Shown: one piece after another, positions 27,428 to 39,076 of the stretch
Position numbering within the stretch: position 1 is the first letter of the stretch
Layout: each line of letters opens with the position of its first letter
Origin: Amylostereum areolatum
Lineage: Eukaryota; Basidiomycota; Agaricomycetes; Russulales; Stereaceae
Assembly (NCBI GenBank): GCA_012932865.1
Contig: SAXG01000036.1
Coordinates: 124,001 to 188,000, forward strand
Length of the DNA stretch: 64,000 nt
Reading direction: 5' to 3'
Position numbers and translations under genes: made by a program
The notes under the pieces: generated by a model
Told to the model about the DNA's origin: nothing
Databases searched by the model: none
What the model saw: only the letters and a program-made list of their open reading frames with translations

Positions 27428-30335
27428 TATCCGCCCTTCGAAGTCACCTCAGGCGAGTCCGTTCTTCTTTGTGAAGAAAAAGGATGGAAAGCTGCGTCCC
27501 GTACAGGACTATCGAGAATTAAACAAGGGCACTGTCAAGAATGAATACCCCTTGCCACTGATCTCTGAAATTGTCGACCGCCTCAAAGGTGCAAAGATCT
27601 TCTCCAAGATGGATGTTCGCTGGGGCTACAACAATGTCCGCATCAAGGAAGGCGACGAGTGGAAGGCTGCGTTCAAGACGAATCGCGGTCTCTTCGAACC
27701 TACGGTGATGTTTTTCGGGCTTATGAACTCCCCTGCGACATTTCAGGCAATGATGAATGAACTGTTCAAGGATCTCATCGACTCGGGCAAGGTCATCATC
27801 TACATGGACGACATCTTGGTGTTCACTCGCACCATGAACGAACACCGTGCCATAGTGCGGCAGGTTCTGCAGCGTTTGCAAGACAACGACCTCTTCCTCA
27901 AACCGGAGAAATGCGTCTTTGAACAAGACTCTGTTGAATACCTCGGACTCATCATCTCGCACGACAAGATCGCTATGGACCCCGTCAAGGTAGCAGGTAT
28001 TCAGGACTGGCCGACACCACGAACGGTCAAAGATGTGCAATCCTTCCTCGGCTTTGGCAACTTCTACCGACGTTTCATCAAGGACTTCTCCAAGGTGGCA
28101 CGGCCCCTATTTGATCTGACAAAGAAGGACTGCACATGGGACTGGTCGACGGACTGCCAAACTGCGTTTGACGCACTGAAAGCTGCGTTTACTTCCTCCC
28201 CCGTCTTGGTCATGCCTGACCCAAAGAAGCCTTACCTCGTTGAAGTCGATGCCTCGGACTTTGCTACTGGAGGTATACTCTCGCAGAAAGGCGACGGTCA
28301 CTGGCATCCAGTGGCGTATCTGTCTAAGGCCCTATCGGAACCGGAACGGAACTACGACATCTACGACAAGGAGCTGCTTGCGATCATCCGTGCGCTTGAA
28401 GCCTGGCGCCACTACCTTGAAGGCGCCCCCGACACCGTCGAAATCTGGACAGATCACAAGAACCTGGAGCACTTCAAGACGGCACAGAAGCTGAGCCGCC
28501 GACAGGCACGTTGGGCTCTATTCCTCACTCGATTTGACTTCTCGCTCGTTCATAAACCAGGAATTTCCCACCGCCCGGACCCAATGTCTCGACGACCCGA
28601 TCACAAGGATGGTGTTGAAAACGACAACAAGGAGCGCGTCTTGCTTGACCCCAAGTACTTCCAAGTATGCGCAACAAGGCCAGGAGCAGTAACCTCCCTC
28701 GGTGATGTCGAACTCCGACGACGTATCCGCGACTGCAAAACCAAGGACATCGAGGTCGTTCAAGCCCTGGACGCCATCTTACGAAACGGACCACATACAC
28801 TCGTCAAGAACCTTCAAGAGTGGAACTACGAAGAAGGCCTGGTCCTGTTTAGAGGAAAGGTATATGTCCCTGCAGATGACGAGTTGCGACGCGACATTGT
28901 CAAAATGTACCATGAATCGCCCCTGGCTGGACACCCCGGTCGCTTCAAGACTTACGAGCTTGTGAGTCGTGAATATTGGTGGCCTGGCATGTCTGTCTTT
29001 GTCCGTGACTTTGTAGCAGGATGCGCAACCTGCCAGTCGACAAAGACACAGAGCAGCCGACCCCACGTCGACATGATCCCAAATGAAGTACCCGATTGAC
29101 CATTTGGCGTCATCTCCACCGACTTCATCGTCGAACTCCCTGACTGCGAAGGCTATAACGCCGTCAATGTCGTGGTCGATCGCCTCACCAAGATGGTGGT
29201 TACCACCCCATGTACAACGAAGATCACCAGCGATGGCACGGCCGACATTCTCTTCGATAAGGTATACCGACACTACGGCTTAGCAGACAAGATCATCTCG
29301 GATCGTGGACCCCAATTTGCTGGACAGGTGATGCGTACACTCAACGAGAAGCTCGGGATCAAGTCCGCCCTCAGCACAGCGTATCACCCACAGACAGACG
29401 GCCAAACCAAACGCGAGAACCAGAACCTCGAGCAGTTTCTGCGAGTATTCTGCAACTACCGTCAAGACGACTGGGTGAAGTGGTTGCCCTTCTTCGAGTT
29501 TTCTCACAACTCTCGCACCCATGCAGCTACTGGAAAGGCTCCCTTTGAAGTCCTCTACGGCTTCCTCCCCAAGATGTACCCATCCGTAAACCCGTCCTCA
29601 AAGGTCCCTGCAGTTGAAGAACGCCTCCGTCAACTTGAAGAAGTCCGACAAGAGATCAAAGCCAGCCTTGCCCTCGCATCGGACTTAATGAAGCACTACA
29701 ATGGTGACACGATCAGCAAATCGACACTGTTCGCCATTGGAGACAAGGTCTGGCTCGAAGGCAAAAACCTGAAGACGACGAGGCTGAAAGCTAAGCTTGC
29801 TGCCAAACGATTTGGACCCTTCGAGATCGTTGACGTCATTAGCCTAGTGAACTACCGCCTGAAGCTGCCGAAGACGTGGAGAATCCACCCAGTCTTCCAT
29901 GCTTCGCTGCTCACCGCGTACAAGGAGACAACGGCACATGGTCCAAACTATGAACAACCGCCGCCTGACCTCGTTGATGACGAAGAAGAATATGACGTTG
30001 AAGACATCATCGACTCGAAGCCGACCTGCAACAAGAAAGGCATACAATACCTCGTCAAGTGGGCAGGCTATCCTGACTCCGAGAATACCTGGCTCCCTCG
30101 CTCCTCGCTCTCAAAGGTCACCGACATGATCGACGCCTTCCACAAACGCCATCCAAACGCGCCCCGCCCTGTGCGTTCCCTCGGCATCTCCTTTGACAAT
30201 TTTCTCGCATCTACCCTTGCAGATGACATCGCGCTCCAGGCGAAAGCGCGTCTTAAAGGGGGGGTAATGTCACGGATCGCTCCATTTCTCTCTTCGTTTG
30301 CAGACCTCGTACACACGACGTGTCACAGCACATGA
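27428..30335 (+). pseudogene. pol: Pol of element A, C-terminal part (RT, RNase H, integrase, chromodomain), one stop
   Basis: Continues from 19907 after removal of B. RT has LRPVQDYRELN, KMDVRWGYNNV and the catalytic IYMDDILVF. RNase H shows VEVDASDFATGGIL and YDIYDKELLAI. Integrase has the HHCC finger (HESPLAGHPGRFKTYELVS, CATCQSTK), then a TGA at 29097-29099 just before FGVISTDFIVELPD. The rest (IISDRGPQF, AYHPQTDGQT) is open in the same frame. A chromodomain follows (DVEDIIDSKP...YLVKWAGYPDSENTWLP). The reading frame runs on into the 3' LTR and stops at 30335. The stop fits CGA-to-TGA, so this copy cannot make full integrase. Confidence 0.85.
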
Positions 30336-30687
30336 CTTTCCCTTGCATCACATGCTTCAATGACGTCATTGCCCGGACTTCCGAGCGGGGTTCCGCATCC
30401 TTATCTATGACATCACTGCTCCGGACCTTCATCCTCCGCCCCATGACTCCTTTCCTATTGTTCCCCCTGCTCGCACCACTATCGCATTGCATCGCACCAT
30501 CGTTCCCACTTGTATATAAGGACAGTGTTTCTCTTCCCTTTTCCCTAGACTGTCCATCTCATCATACGGTACTGTAGCGCACGTTGCACTACCCTAGACC
30601 CCGGCACTCTCGAATCTATTTTCTTCTCACTCCTCCCATCGTCGCGACTTAGGCGGTTCATCGGTCTCATAAACTGCGTTTCTGACA
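30268..30687 (+). repeat. 3' LTR of element A
   Basis: 420 bp, same ends as the 5' LTR. TATATAA at 30513 and AGACTGTCCA at 30547 keep the 34-nt spacing despite divergence elsewhere. Confidence 0.9.
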
Positions 30688-30688
30688 G

Positions 30689-31270
30689 TCAATTGCGCAT
30701 TGATGAAGAGAGATGACAACGCACATATCCCGCAGCGAGAGCGAGCTGCTTTCCACGGGCAGCACACAATACATCTCCCTGTGCAAGCGGCTTGAGGAGA
30801 TACTGGAATGGCTCCCGACGCGACCGCTGCGCGTCCCACCCGTTCACGAAATGGGAAGGAGGAACAGGCTCTAGGTCATCAGTATATGCGCGTCGATCTA
30901 CTGTGCATGTTGTATACGATTTTTTCTCCGTTCCGAGAGCAAAATCGCGAGGGAATATCATGAGACGCCCTGATACAATAGCAATGCCAAGATTGGCATG
31001 CCAGGTCAGTGGATGTGCGCACAGAAACTGTTCACCACGCACCTTTGGGATGTAGACCAGTTTTGGAACGCACATTTCGGATCCAACGCTGAACGTGATA
31101 GTTCCATGCCGAGACCTCCGGCTGTTCTGGCATTGGACGTTACTGCTGAAAGCCTGAGATGTGCAGTGTGTAAGGCAAAGAGCAATGACGGACGACACGA
31201 CACGCTGAGTTTGCGTTACGGTCACATGACACTTTGGTGCAGCCTTAGAGACCAGCCACTTATCTAGCAC
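30689..31270 (-). CDS. Unrecognised frame between element A and right inverted repeat
   Basis: 194-codon minus-strand frame with segments such as KLVYIPKVRGEQFLCAHPL and PPSHFVNGWDAQRSRREPF. I see no known motif. It ends 2 bases from the element A LTR, so it may be a truncated coding remnant of the DNA element or noncoding. Confidence 0.2.
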   Translation of the reverse strand: MLDKWLVSKAAPKCHVTVTQTQRVVSSVIALCLTHCTSQAFSSNVQCQNSRRSRHGTITFSVGSEMCVPKLVYIPKVRGEQFLCAHPLTWHANLGIAIVSGRLMIFPRDFALGTEKKSYTTCTVDRRAYTDDLEPVPPSHFVNGWDAQRSRREPFQYLLKPLAQGDVLCAARGKQLALAAGYVRCHLSSSMRN

Positions 31271-31384
31271 GTTTTCGTTAGTACATTTTCGCTCAACTTA
31301 TTTTTGTACGATAGATATGTAGTAGATTAGCTCAAATCTCAAGTTTCATAGCAATCGGACTCTATTAATCGACCTTTGTAATCC
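31264..31384 (-). repeat. Right terminal inverted repeat
   Basis: Inverted and diverged copy of 15042-15164; the plus strand ends CGACCTTTGTAATCC at 31384. Confidence 0.55.
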
Positions 31385-32993
31385 AAACAAGGTCGGCGCT
31401 TAATGTTCGTTCAAGTGATTACATCATCTGCTGCGTCTCCATTGGCCATTATCTAGGCTCGACCATCCCCTTCGTCCCCTTCCTTCCCGCACACCTTCCC
31501 CGCACACTTGGCCTGTCCACGTCTGTGACCCCTCCTCACCTATGCGACGAGCATCGTCTTCGACGCCACTCCCGCTGGCCGAGCAACGTGGATGGTGACC
31601 GGACACACCCTTCGTGCGCTGCCCCCTCTGCTCCCTCCGCAATCTCCTCGCCGCTGCCGTACAACCGCCACCCTTGCCTGCAAGTGCATCCTCTGCACGA
31701 GGCCCTCGAAGAAGGGCAGGTGTACCGCCGCACATTGTGCACTCCCGGCGCGGAGAAATTGAAGAATGGACAGGTGCGTAACTTGCCGCTCGAGTTCACC
31801 ACTCCAACTTACCACAATCCCACAGAAACATCGCGAACATCTTCGCGATGTTAGGCCCATCGGCCCACATCAAGATGTTCCCTACGCCACGCACTCGGAC
31901 GGACGACAAAGGTGAGTCACGCATAGTTCGACACCTTCGCAAATACTCATCTCCTCCGCATCACTGTCCTCCGCCCTCCGCACGGATGTCCTTCGCAACC
32001 CCGGACACCTCGTCATCTCCTCCCTCCCTCTCTCAGTGCACTCGCCACGCGAACAACGGCGTACACACGTGCATCGCACGTGGCGGCATCGTTGTTCGCG
32101 TCGAGCCGTGCTTTCCGGATCGTGCTTTTCGGATCGGGTCCTGTTTCCCCTCCCCCTGTCCCCCCTCCGCCCTTGTGTTGGACACGTGCGTGGGCCTTGG
32201 ACGCGCACGTCTCGTGCATCATCTTCCTCCCCTCCGCTCTCTTTCGACACAATCGCCCGTGACACCTCCACCATGACAATCCGCCCTTGTACCCGACTCT
32301 CGCACTCCCAACACTCTGGACTCCCCCCCTCGCTATGCCCGCCCACCAAGCGGCCTCGACGCGGACATGTGTCTCCCCCCCCCTGCACTCACATAAATTC
32401 TGAAGACTCACACAAGACAACGTGGTCTGGTAGTGGAGGCAGCACGAGCTGGCATGCAACGGCAGGCGCATCGCGGCGCCCTCGTCATCTTCCTCGCCCC
32501 AATGCGAGACTGGAGACTCAAGTACTCAACACGGGTTTGTCGTTCGCCAACCCCTGCTCGCACGCGTGGACACGCTGGCGATGGCATCGTCGTCATGCCC
32601 TGCGACCCTCGGCTCATGCCCGTAGCACGCTCAAGCTCAAGCTCCCGGAATGCTCGTCTCCCCTGCTCACCAACGGACGGGCTCAATGGGTGTGCTGCCT
32701 GCGCACTCTCATCCCCACGCCCACCGTGCTGCATCCGCACACCCTTCTCATGCACACCCACACCCACACCACGACGGTGTTCTCAGGAGGGGACGGGAAT
32801 AGGCTTAGGAACGCACTCGCAATGGCCGTGCCACGAAGGCAGGCGGCGACTGCCGGACGGGAGCAGCGCGGCGACGGTGGCAGTGGTAGAAGAGCACGCG
32901 ACATTCTATAGTGTTCTTGCTTCCGCATTTCTTTTTCTCGGGGACGTATGGAAACATGAATATATATTATATCTGTGAAATAGCTCTCCGGAA
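31385..32993. other. GC-rich spacer without recognisable gene
   Basis: Several overlapping frames on both strands arise from biased C/G composition. A short CACACCCACACC-type repeat lies near 32750-32770. Nothing supports a gene. Confidence 0.45.
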
Positions 32994-34772
32994 TCATAAA
33001 GACACAGAAGATGAATCTGTGTCTGAGTCTACTACATTATCGGGCTGCGATGGGACCCGAGATTTGAGCAAAGTGACTGCCTGGCAATAAACATTTATCC
33101 CCCAATTACCATCGTCCGCTTTCAAGTCCATGTCTTGTAAAAGCTCCCGTGCTTCGTCTAGGTCATCCTCGTCGATGTCGTCGTCTTGCCGCATTTCGGA
33201 AGGGTCTTCGTCAGGATTTCTAGGCGGCGCTGGGGCATCTAAGTCAATTCCATAGAGTGGGTCCAATGCGATATCGATAGGGTCACCAGGATCCCCTGTC
33301 CAGTATCCACGGTTGATCGCGGTTTCCCTGCTAAGCTCAAAGAGTGCGATTGGGGTGCGATTCCCGGCGGTACGGATTCGGTGAAGGTTCCACGCATCGC
33401 GGGTGCGGTCTAAAGATGCCTGGATGCGCGGGAGAAATACGAGAACGAGGCAATCGCGATGCGCCGCATCCTCCATGTCCAGCATCCCGCATTCTTCTAG
33501 ATCAAGGAATATTTGTCGGTATGTCTCCAAGGTTCCCTTGCGGACGTCCCTCCATAAACGCTCAATTCGAACATTGTGAATAGATCTGCAGGTAGATGTT
33601 TGCGTCCTTGAACAACCACGAACAATCGACGGCTTACCGGCCTTGCAAATACGCTCGATGCCCTTCACCCCATCGCTGAACCATAAGCACCTCGACGAGA
33701 TTGTTTTCTGTGCCAAAGTCCCCTCGTACTCGACTCGGCCAGCCAAATTCACTGATGCCGGAGCGGATGAATATGTCCTGGACAGTCTTCGACCGCTTGT
33801 TTGCGCGACACTGCAGATAGATAGCCTGTCGAGAGTGGCCGTCGACACAACCATGGACGTAAAATCCCCAAGGGCGGAGCTTCTCATTTCCATCCATATG
33901 CCAAAGGGCATTTGAACCACGTACACGGTAGACGCGATGCTTGATGATTCCGGACCAACTAGTCGTCAAACGCACATTTGTTAGACCCTGGATTACTTCA
34001 AACAAAAGGGGACGCACCGAGTAAGAACACCGAATGGATCAACACGACGCAAGCTCTCCTGCACACGAGTGATGGAGACGTTGATATCCCGTGCCAGAAG
34101 GTATCCTCGCATGAGAACGGACCCTTCAAAAGGATGGAGAAGAGACAGTTCGGCGACTACCTCATCTAGATCATCGTCCTCGATATCTGTGAATGCAGGC
34201 CGCGAGGACGAGAGACCCTTCACCTTGAGATGGTTGAACAAGGTCTGTCGTTGTACACCCATTGACTTTGCGACATCTGCCCATGATATTCCAAGGTCGT
34301 GCAAAGCCCGCGCGCGATCCAAATCCAGATCATAGGCAGGACGGCCGCGTTTTCCTGTCGCTACCCGGGGAATGTGGGGAGTGTTGATTGAGGTGGGAGA
34401 ATCGAGGTAATCTTCTAGAGGGTTGAGGAGCATAAGCACGTCTTCAAGGAGAGTGTCGATGTCGTCATCGGTAAGAATGGGATCATTCAAACCGAGAAGA
34501 ATCCGAGTTATCGCGTCCAGCTGGAGACATATGCGCTCCACGGCCGTACGTTCGGCGTTAGGGAGGGAGGTGAGGATGAAGCGCGCCTCCATGCATATTT
34601 TGCGAGACTCGAAAAGGAAGGCCTGTACGTTCCCACCTCCAGATTCGTCATTAGGAGGCGATAGATCCGGCGATCCTGGGGACGGAGCGGCAGAAGCATG
34701 GGACGAGGACCACTCAGAGCCTGAGGCCGCCTCCGAGTTGCTGCCGTCCGATTCGTCGCTGGAGGTCGACAT
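32994..34772 (-). CDS. Integrase-core (Ginger-like DDE) gene of mushrooms, apparently intact
   Basis: Starts MSTSSDESDGSNSEAASGSE. The N-terminal half holds a helix-turn-helix (ARALHDLGISWADVAKSMGV) and a segment LARDINVSITRVQESLRRVD. Introns near 34005-33966 and 33639-33585 lead into a retroviral-type integrase core: first Asp in LWHMDGNEKLRPWG, second in VRGDFGTENN, Glu in HNVRIERLWRDVRKG, reached by a clean splice GR/SIHN. Further on ASLDRTRDAWNLHRIRT and GNRTPIALFELS are typical of this family, widespread in Agaricomycetes. The tail is acidic (DDDIDEDDLDEARELL) and ends at TAA 32996-32994. No stops in exons. Exact borders of the first intron are uncertain by one base. Confidence 0.7.
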
Positions 34773-35609
34773 TACACTGTACGGACCGGCGATATGATTT
34801 CAATCAGTACTCCGAAGGTTTTCAGAGCAGCTGCTCACCTTTTTGAATGGACTCTGCTTTGGTAGTCGCACCAGGAGAACCAGGAGAAAGGGCACAATGG
34901 TGAGAGCTAAGCCACAAGAGAGCCAGCTCAATGAAAATTTATGGCCAGGGCCAAGGCGCTCTTGAGTACAAGTCCCAAGCCCCGGGGGTCCATAGCAATA
35001 AGGTGTTTTGCAGAGTTGTCCAAGTTATGGGGAAGTTCAACGTCGGGTTCAAGAACTTATGGTACAAGCTACTACAAGTCAAGGCCTGCGTGCAAGACAA
35101 GTTACCGGTTCCATTCGCGGCAAATGTTCAATGTTCGAGCTTCAAGATTCAAGGTGCAACGCGGAAGTGGCGGAAGATAAGTTACATCAATGGAAGTAAG
35201 TTGCGTCCGCGGGTGCGGTGAGAGGTAAGTTACGTTAGGTGGACAGTAAGTTACGTGGGAAAGTTGCGTCGGGAGGTAAGTTACGTGCGATGGATGCAAG
35301 TTACGCAGTATGATTTTTTGGACAGTATATTTGCCATACATCTGCCATCTGGGTGCTGCATCGGTGTATCCTCGAATTCCATGACTTTTCCTCTGATACA
35401 CCTCCGTTGGCCGAGTTCTCGGTAGTGCTTTCGCCTTCTCGCTCGGTCGGCAATCGCGAGCAGACCCCGCGTCGCGGCGGTCACGCGGTATGTAACGGCT
35501 TTGCTTCTGTTTCGTGGCTGGTCTCAGCTGGTCTCCTTTAAGTATCACCAACTGACACCACTGACCATCTATCCACCCCTACCTTTGTCTTCTCTTCTCT
35601 CTTCCAACC
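34773..35609. other. Intergenic with cluster of AAGTTACGT-type repeats
   Basis: No gene recognised. Seven copies of AAGTT(A/G)CGT-like 9-mers occur at 35179, 35198, 35227, 35248, 35261, 35278 and 35298, with a further related one at 35099. It is upstream of the GRG/LRR gene. Confidence 0.5.
35179..35306 (+). repeat. Dispersed short repeat cluster AAGTTACGT
   Basis: Seven near-identical 9-mers with spacings of 19, 29, 21, 13, 17 and 20 bases; most are preceded by GT, giving GTAAGTTACGT. Could be protein-binding sites for a promoter (the LRR gene starts at 35610) or a degenerate minisatellite. Confidence 0.5.
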
Positions 35610-36585
35610 ATGCCTGTCGAACGCACCGCTCGAGCGTCCTCCTCCGCATCTCAGCGCGGCAGAGGTCGTGGACGCGGCGGAAGGACAACCGCAAGGGGTG
35701 GCGGCGGGAACGCGTCAACCTCAACGCGAGCGGGATGTGGTGGGGGACGGGGCTCTGGTCGAGGAAGAGGCCGAGGCGGGGGCGCATCCAGGAGGAACGA
35801 ACCATACACACCACCCGCATTCTCCGACGACGCCACCCTGCGCTTCGACTCCAGCACGGTCCCCGACTTCGCCGCTAAGCTCGACCGCGCGGGCGTGAAG
35901 AGCATACACTTCGGGCCCGACTTCTCTATTCGCGAGTACGCACCCTTCAACCCTTCTTGCCCCATTGGCCTCATCCTTTGACCAGCGAACATCTGCTAGC
36001 CATCGCGCAACGTCCCCAGCTCGCCGCCGGCCTCGAGGTGCTCTCCCTCGGCGATTCAGACACAGGGTGCGGAGGCCAGCTCAGCGACGACGGCGTCCGA
36101 ACGCTCCTCAACGCCTCCCCGAACCTGCGCTCTCTCTCCCTCGACGCGTGCACTCACCTCACACCCGCCACCCTCTTCTGCGCACTCGAATCCTGTCCTC
36201 GTCTCGAACACCTCCGCATCACCGGCCACGACAAGTCCAGCGGGCAGATCAACGTCAAGGCCTTGAAGGACCTGAAAGCGAAGCCTGAAGTGGGCACCGC
36301 GCTACGGGAGTTGGTGCTCTACGACCAGTTCCTAGGTGACGACAGGGCGATTGTCGCGCTCACGAAGGCGAGGAAGAAGCTCACGGTTAGGACGGGGGAG
36401 ACCTCGGGGTGCGTCGCTCTTCTTCTTGTGGAATCCTCTCTGTACTGAGGGGCCCGGACGTTCGCAGGAATGGCATGTATGCCCGCATGAGGGGTGACAT
36501 GCTGACCACCTATAGAGGCGGGAAGATGCTAGGATTCGACCTCGACGGTGGCATGTTCGGCGGCGGTCGTTTCCCTTTCTTCTAG
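35610..36585 (+). CDS. RGG/GRG-rich leucine-rich-repeat protein
   Basis: Starts MPVERTARASSSASQRGRGR. Residues 15-65 are arginine/glycine-rich (GRGRGGRTTARGGG), a type of region that binds RNA. Then FDSSTVPDFAAKLDRAGVKS. A 50-base intron (about 35939-35988) joins FSIRD to EHLLAIAQRPQLAAGLEVL. Leucine-rich repeats of the RNI type follow (LEVLSLGDSD, NLRSLSLDACTHLTP, RLEHLRITGHD). A second intron near 36408-36469 leads to a short Gly-rich end (NGMYARMRGDM...GGGRFPFF) with TAG at 36583-36585. Splicing removes the apparent stops, so it looks like a real host gene. Partner unknown. Confidence 0.6.
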
Positions 36586-37044
36586 CAGGTCTCTTTGTAC
36601 GTGAACCGTCGTGGTCGAACTCGATACTCTCTACGAATTTATCCGCAACGCCGGGGGAATTGTCGACACCCACCCGATGCGCCCCTTCATACTTAATACT
36701 ATGATATGATACTTCCGTCTTGCTCATTGTCCTAGTCATTCATGAACAATGGCACACTGAGCATCACTGCGGTCTGAATTGAGAGAGTTTCCGGTGGACA
36801 GATTCTCTTCGGACCCCCTCAGACAAAAACGAATGAATTATTGTACAGTACAACGTGTAACACATGAGATGATAAACAGAACGCTGCAAGGCTGCAAGTG
36901 TTGGTGACACCAGGTGACCGTCCACGCCCACTGGGGCTTTGCGCCAGGATGTTCGGCCAAAAGTGCATCTTAGCTCTGAGGCTACTGGAGATGAAGCTTG
37001 AAGGATCTGCTCCGCAATCCAACATGTGGTAAAACAGCGCCTGG

Positions 37045-37553
37045 GTGTTACATAAAAGATGCGCACGTCGACCAACCGTTCTGGTTGATACAAAGGGACT
37101 GGGCGTGCGACGTGCCCACCCACCTTCTCTTCCATCTTCCGCCTCGTCTGATCCTTGGACTTTCCAGTACGCGATCGAGTTTTCGAGCGACGCGATGGTC
37201 GCGCAAGGTACGTTCTCGTCCTTTACAGCAATAGTTCGTAGAATCAAACTGTCCGCCCAACCCTCACCCAGACGGACGTGCACAAGCCATACTACCCGAA
37301 CTTGTTCAGCTGGAACGTCCCTAACCATGAAACAACTGCCATCGAGTCGTACCACTCCCTCCTCAGCATCCTTGCCGCCGCCTATGACTCCCCTTACGAT
37401 CCTGACGCCTGCTCGCCCAACGCACCTAAGACGCACTCACCCCGGAACGCCAGACCGAGATTCGACGGCTAATTGCGTGCTGGGTCCCGTCCGTGCTCTC
37501 CGTGCGGACGCCCGAGGTGCTCACGAACGAGGCTGCTGGTGGGGCCATGCAGA
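37045..37553 (+). pseudogene. Unrecognised gene remnant
   Basis: Protein-like stretches occur in different frames: DPWTFQYAIEFSSDAMVAQ, then HKPYYPNLFSWNVPNHETTA with ESYHSLLSILAAAYDSPYDP, then DALTPERQTEIRRLIACWVP continuing VLSVRTPEVLTNEAAGGAM to a TGA. The last two are joined only across a frame change with an in-frame TAA. It may be a small intron-containing gene with decay. Family not recognised. Confidence 0.3.
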
Positions 37554-37853
37554 GAGGAGATTGAAGGACCATCGCACGCGGGCGTGGTCACTGGCGAGTG
37601 AGATATATTCCGCAACGCGAGAGGCCAGGGACGAGGAGAAGGAAGATCGCAACATCATAATTTCGCATCATGATTGTGAAGACTTCGACATGCCGGTGTG
37701 GTTCAAGATGTCTGTTGAACCCTCCATCTTGGTATGGGCCTTGATGTTTTCAACGGACAAAGATTGAGACGGCTGTCCATTGTCCCCGCCACCACCGCCA
37801 TCACCACCGCTTGACCTTCGAATATTGCCCGAGAGAGGGTTATCGGCTCGCCA

Positions 37854-39076
37854 CTAATCACGGCCCTGATGTTGCTCCAGAGTACGTATAATCTCTTCGA
37901 GCGTCAGCTTGCGGAAATCTTTGATGATGTGGGTGTCCAAGTGGTCTGCGAGCTTGCAGAGGAACGAATAGAGTCGGAGGAATTCCAGCGGCTGCCGTAG
38001 ATTGAAGGTCGCAAAAGGGTATTCCAGGAACTCGTAGCAAGTTATCTCCTCGTCTAGCTTCCTCATGCCGTATATCTGGACCACTCCGTTCAAAGCTACG
38101 AAGCCGAAGTTCTCGTCAAGAGGAAGGCCGAGACTCTCCTGCTGGTGGAGGCAGGTAGACAGATCGTATATGAGTCGATTTTTGTTGTGGTCCTGGGGAA
38201 CCCGCTTGCCCTCGCCGGGGAGAAGCAATAGCGTGATGAGTTCCACAAGCCTTGTATCCACCTGCCACAGCACGTCCAAGGTCTTGGGAACGTTAGGATC
38301 GCCGATGAAGAAAGATGTCCAAAGCGAACGGTGATCGTAAATGACGGAAAAGTCGAGCTGCGCTCTTGTTGGGAAGCCAGGACCGGCTGCTGTAAGGCAT
38401 ATCTCTGATTCACGTCTAGTGTCCATAGTAAATGGCGTAGACACTCAAGAGACAAGAGGATTAAACTTACTCGATGCGAGGACGACGGATTCCCGGCTCT
38501 GAGCCGCGCCGGAAAGCCATATTCAACAGAGGAACGAAGGGATGCAGTTGATTGGCTTCAATGACATTTGCGTCTCCGTATTGCTCGTGAGTATCGAACA
38601 GATTCGAAAGGCCAGGAAGGTGGAGATGGATGTCGAAGGGGTCGTCGTCGTCGATTGTCACGCTGCCTTTCGACGCCTGCACGGCGGTAAGAAAGGATCG
38701 AATCATTCTTCGTTTATTGTGGATTGCGGGCTGCCAGAGACGTCAGGGGGGAGCTCGCCGAGGGTATTCGACAACATACATCAATTTCGAACAGGGACCT
38801 GGGAAGACTGAACTCAAGAAGCTCGTGTATGGTGCTGTCGGGGGCGTCCTCTTCTGAAACCACCACGGGAACGACTGGTGGTCGAATGTTCCTCAACCAG
38901 TCACCCATCTTAGGGCTGCGAGCAATGCTGAGGTAGACGGTGAGCCAAAGCAAAGTAGGAATGCGATTATCAGCCCGCTGACATAATATCGCCTCAAGAC
39001 GTCCGACCCAACTCCGCCCTCGATACATTTTCCCTCTGAAGCCTTCACTAGTACTGCCTCTGTCTCGAGTATTCAA
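37854..39076 (-). CDS. Hypothetical multi-exon fungal protein
   Basis: Three blocks on the minus strand: IRPPVVPVVVSEEDAPDSTI with HELLEFS (39076-38800), ASKGSVTIDDDDPFDIHLHL with PGLSNLFDTHEQYGDANVIE (38680-38467), and a longer block with LDFSVIYDHRSLWTSFFIGD, LITLLLLPGEGKR, NRLIYDLSTCLHQQESLGLP and LYSFLCKLADHLDTHIIKDF (38400-37854), ending at TAG 37856-37854 or nearby. The protein looks globular and soluble. No known motif; start codon and splice sites are uncertain. Confidence 0.4.

Larger units (their letters stand above)
16077..30687 (+). mobile_element. Ty3/gypsy chromovirus A, split by element B
   Basis: LTRs 16077-16497 and 30268-30687 begin TGTCACGG and end CTGACA. A polypurine tract (AAAGGGGGGGTAA, 30255-30267) abuts the 3' LTR. 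Internal order is ORF1, gag, pol with protease, RT, RNase H, integrase and chromodomain. The two LTRs differ at about 30 positions by eye (near 7%), so the copy is old. The flanking bases CACAC and GTCAA do not form a target duplication, which points to later rearrangement. Removing B (19908-27422 and one GGCTA) restores the pol frame. Confidence 0.9.
15042..31384. mobile_element. Region bounded by diverged terminal inverted repeats, probable DNA transposon remnant
   Basis: Sequence 15042-15164 and the reverse complement of 31264-31384 align over about 120 bp at roughly 70% by eye. They share a perfect outer block (GGATTACAAAGGTCG) and a perfect inner block (ACAAAAATAAGTTGAGC). Without gypsy element A the core is only about 1.7 kb, holding a transcription-factor fragment and an unrecognised minus-strand frame. 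No transposase is visible and no target duplication matches, so this is a non-autonomous or decayed DNA element, or two separate copies facing each other. Confidence 0.5.

Noticed and set aside
16072..30692. Target-site duplication for element A
   Set aside because: The five flanking bases are CACAC on the left and GTCAA on the right, so no duplication is present.
32036..32911. 291-codon frame and overlapping antisense frames
   Set aside because: Biased composition without any motif; several frames are open on both strands.
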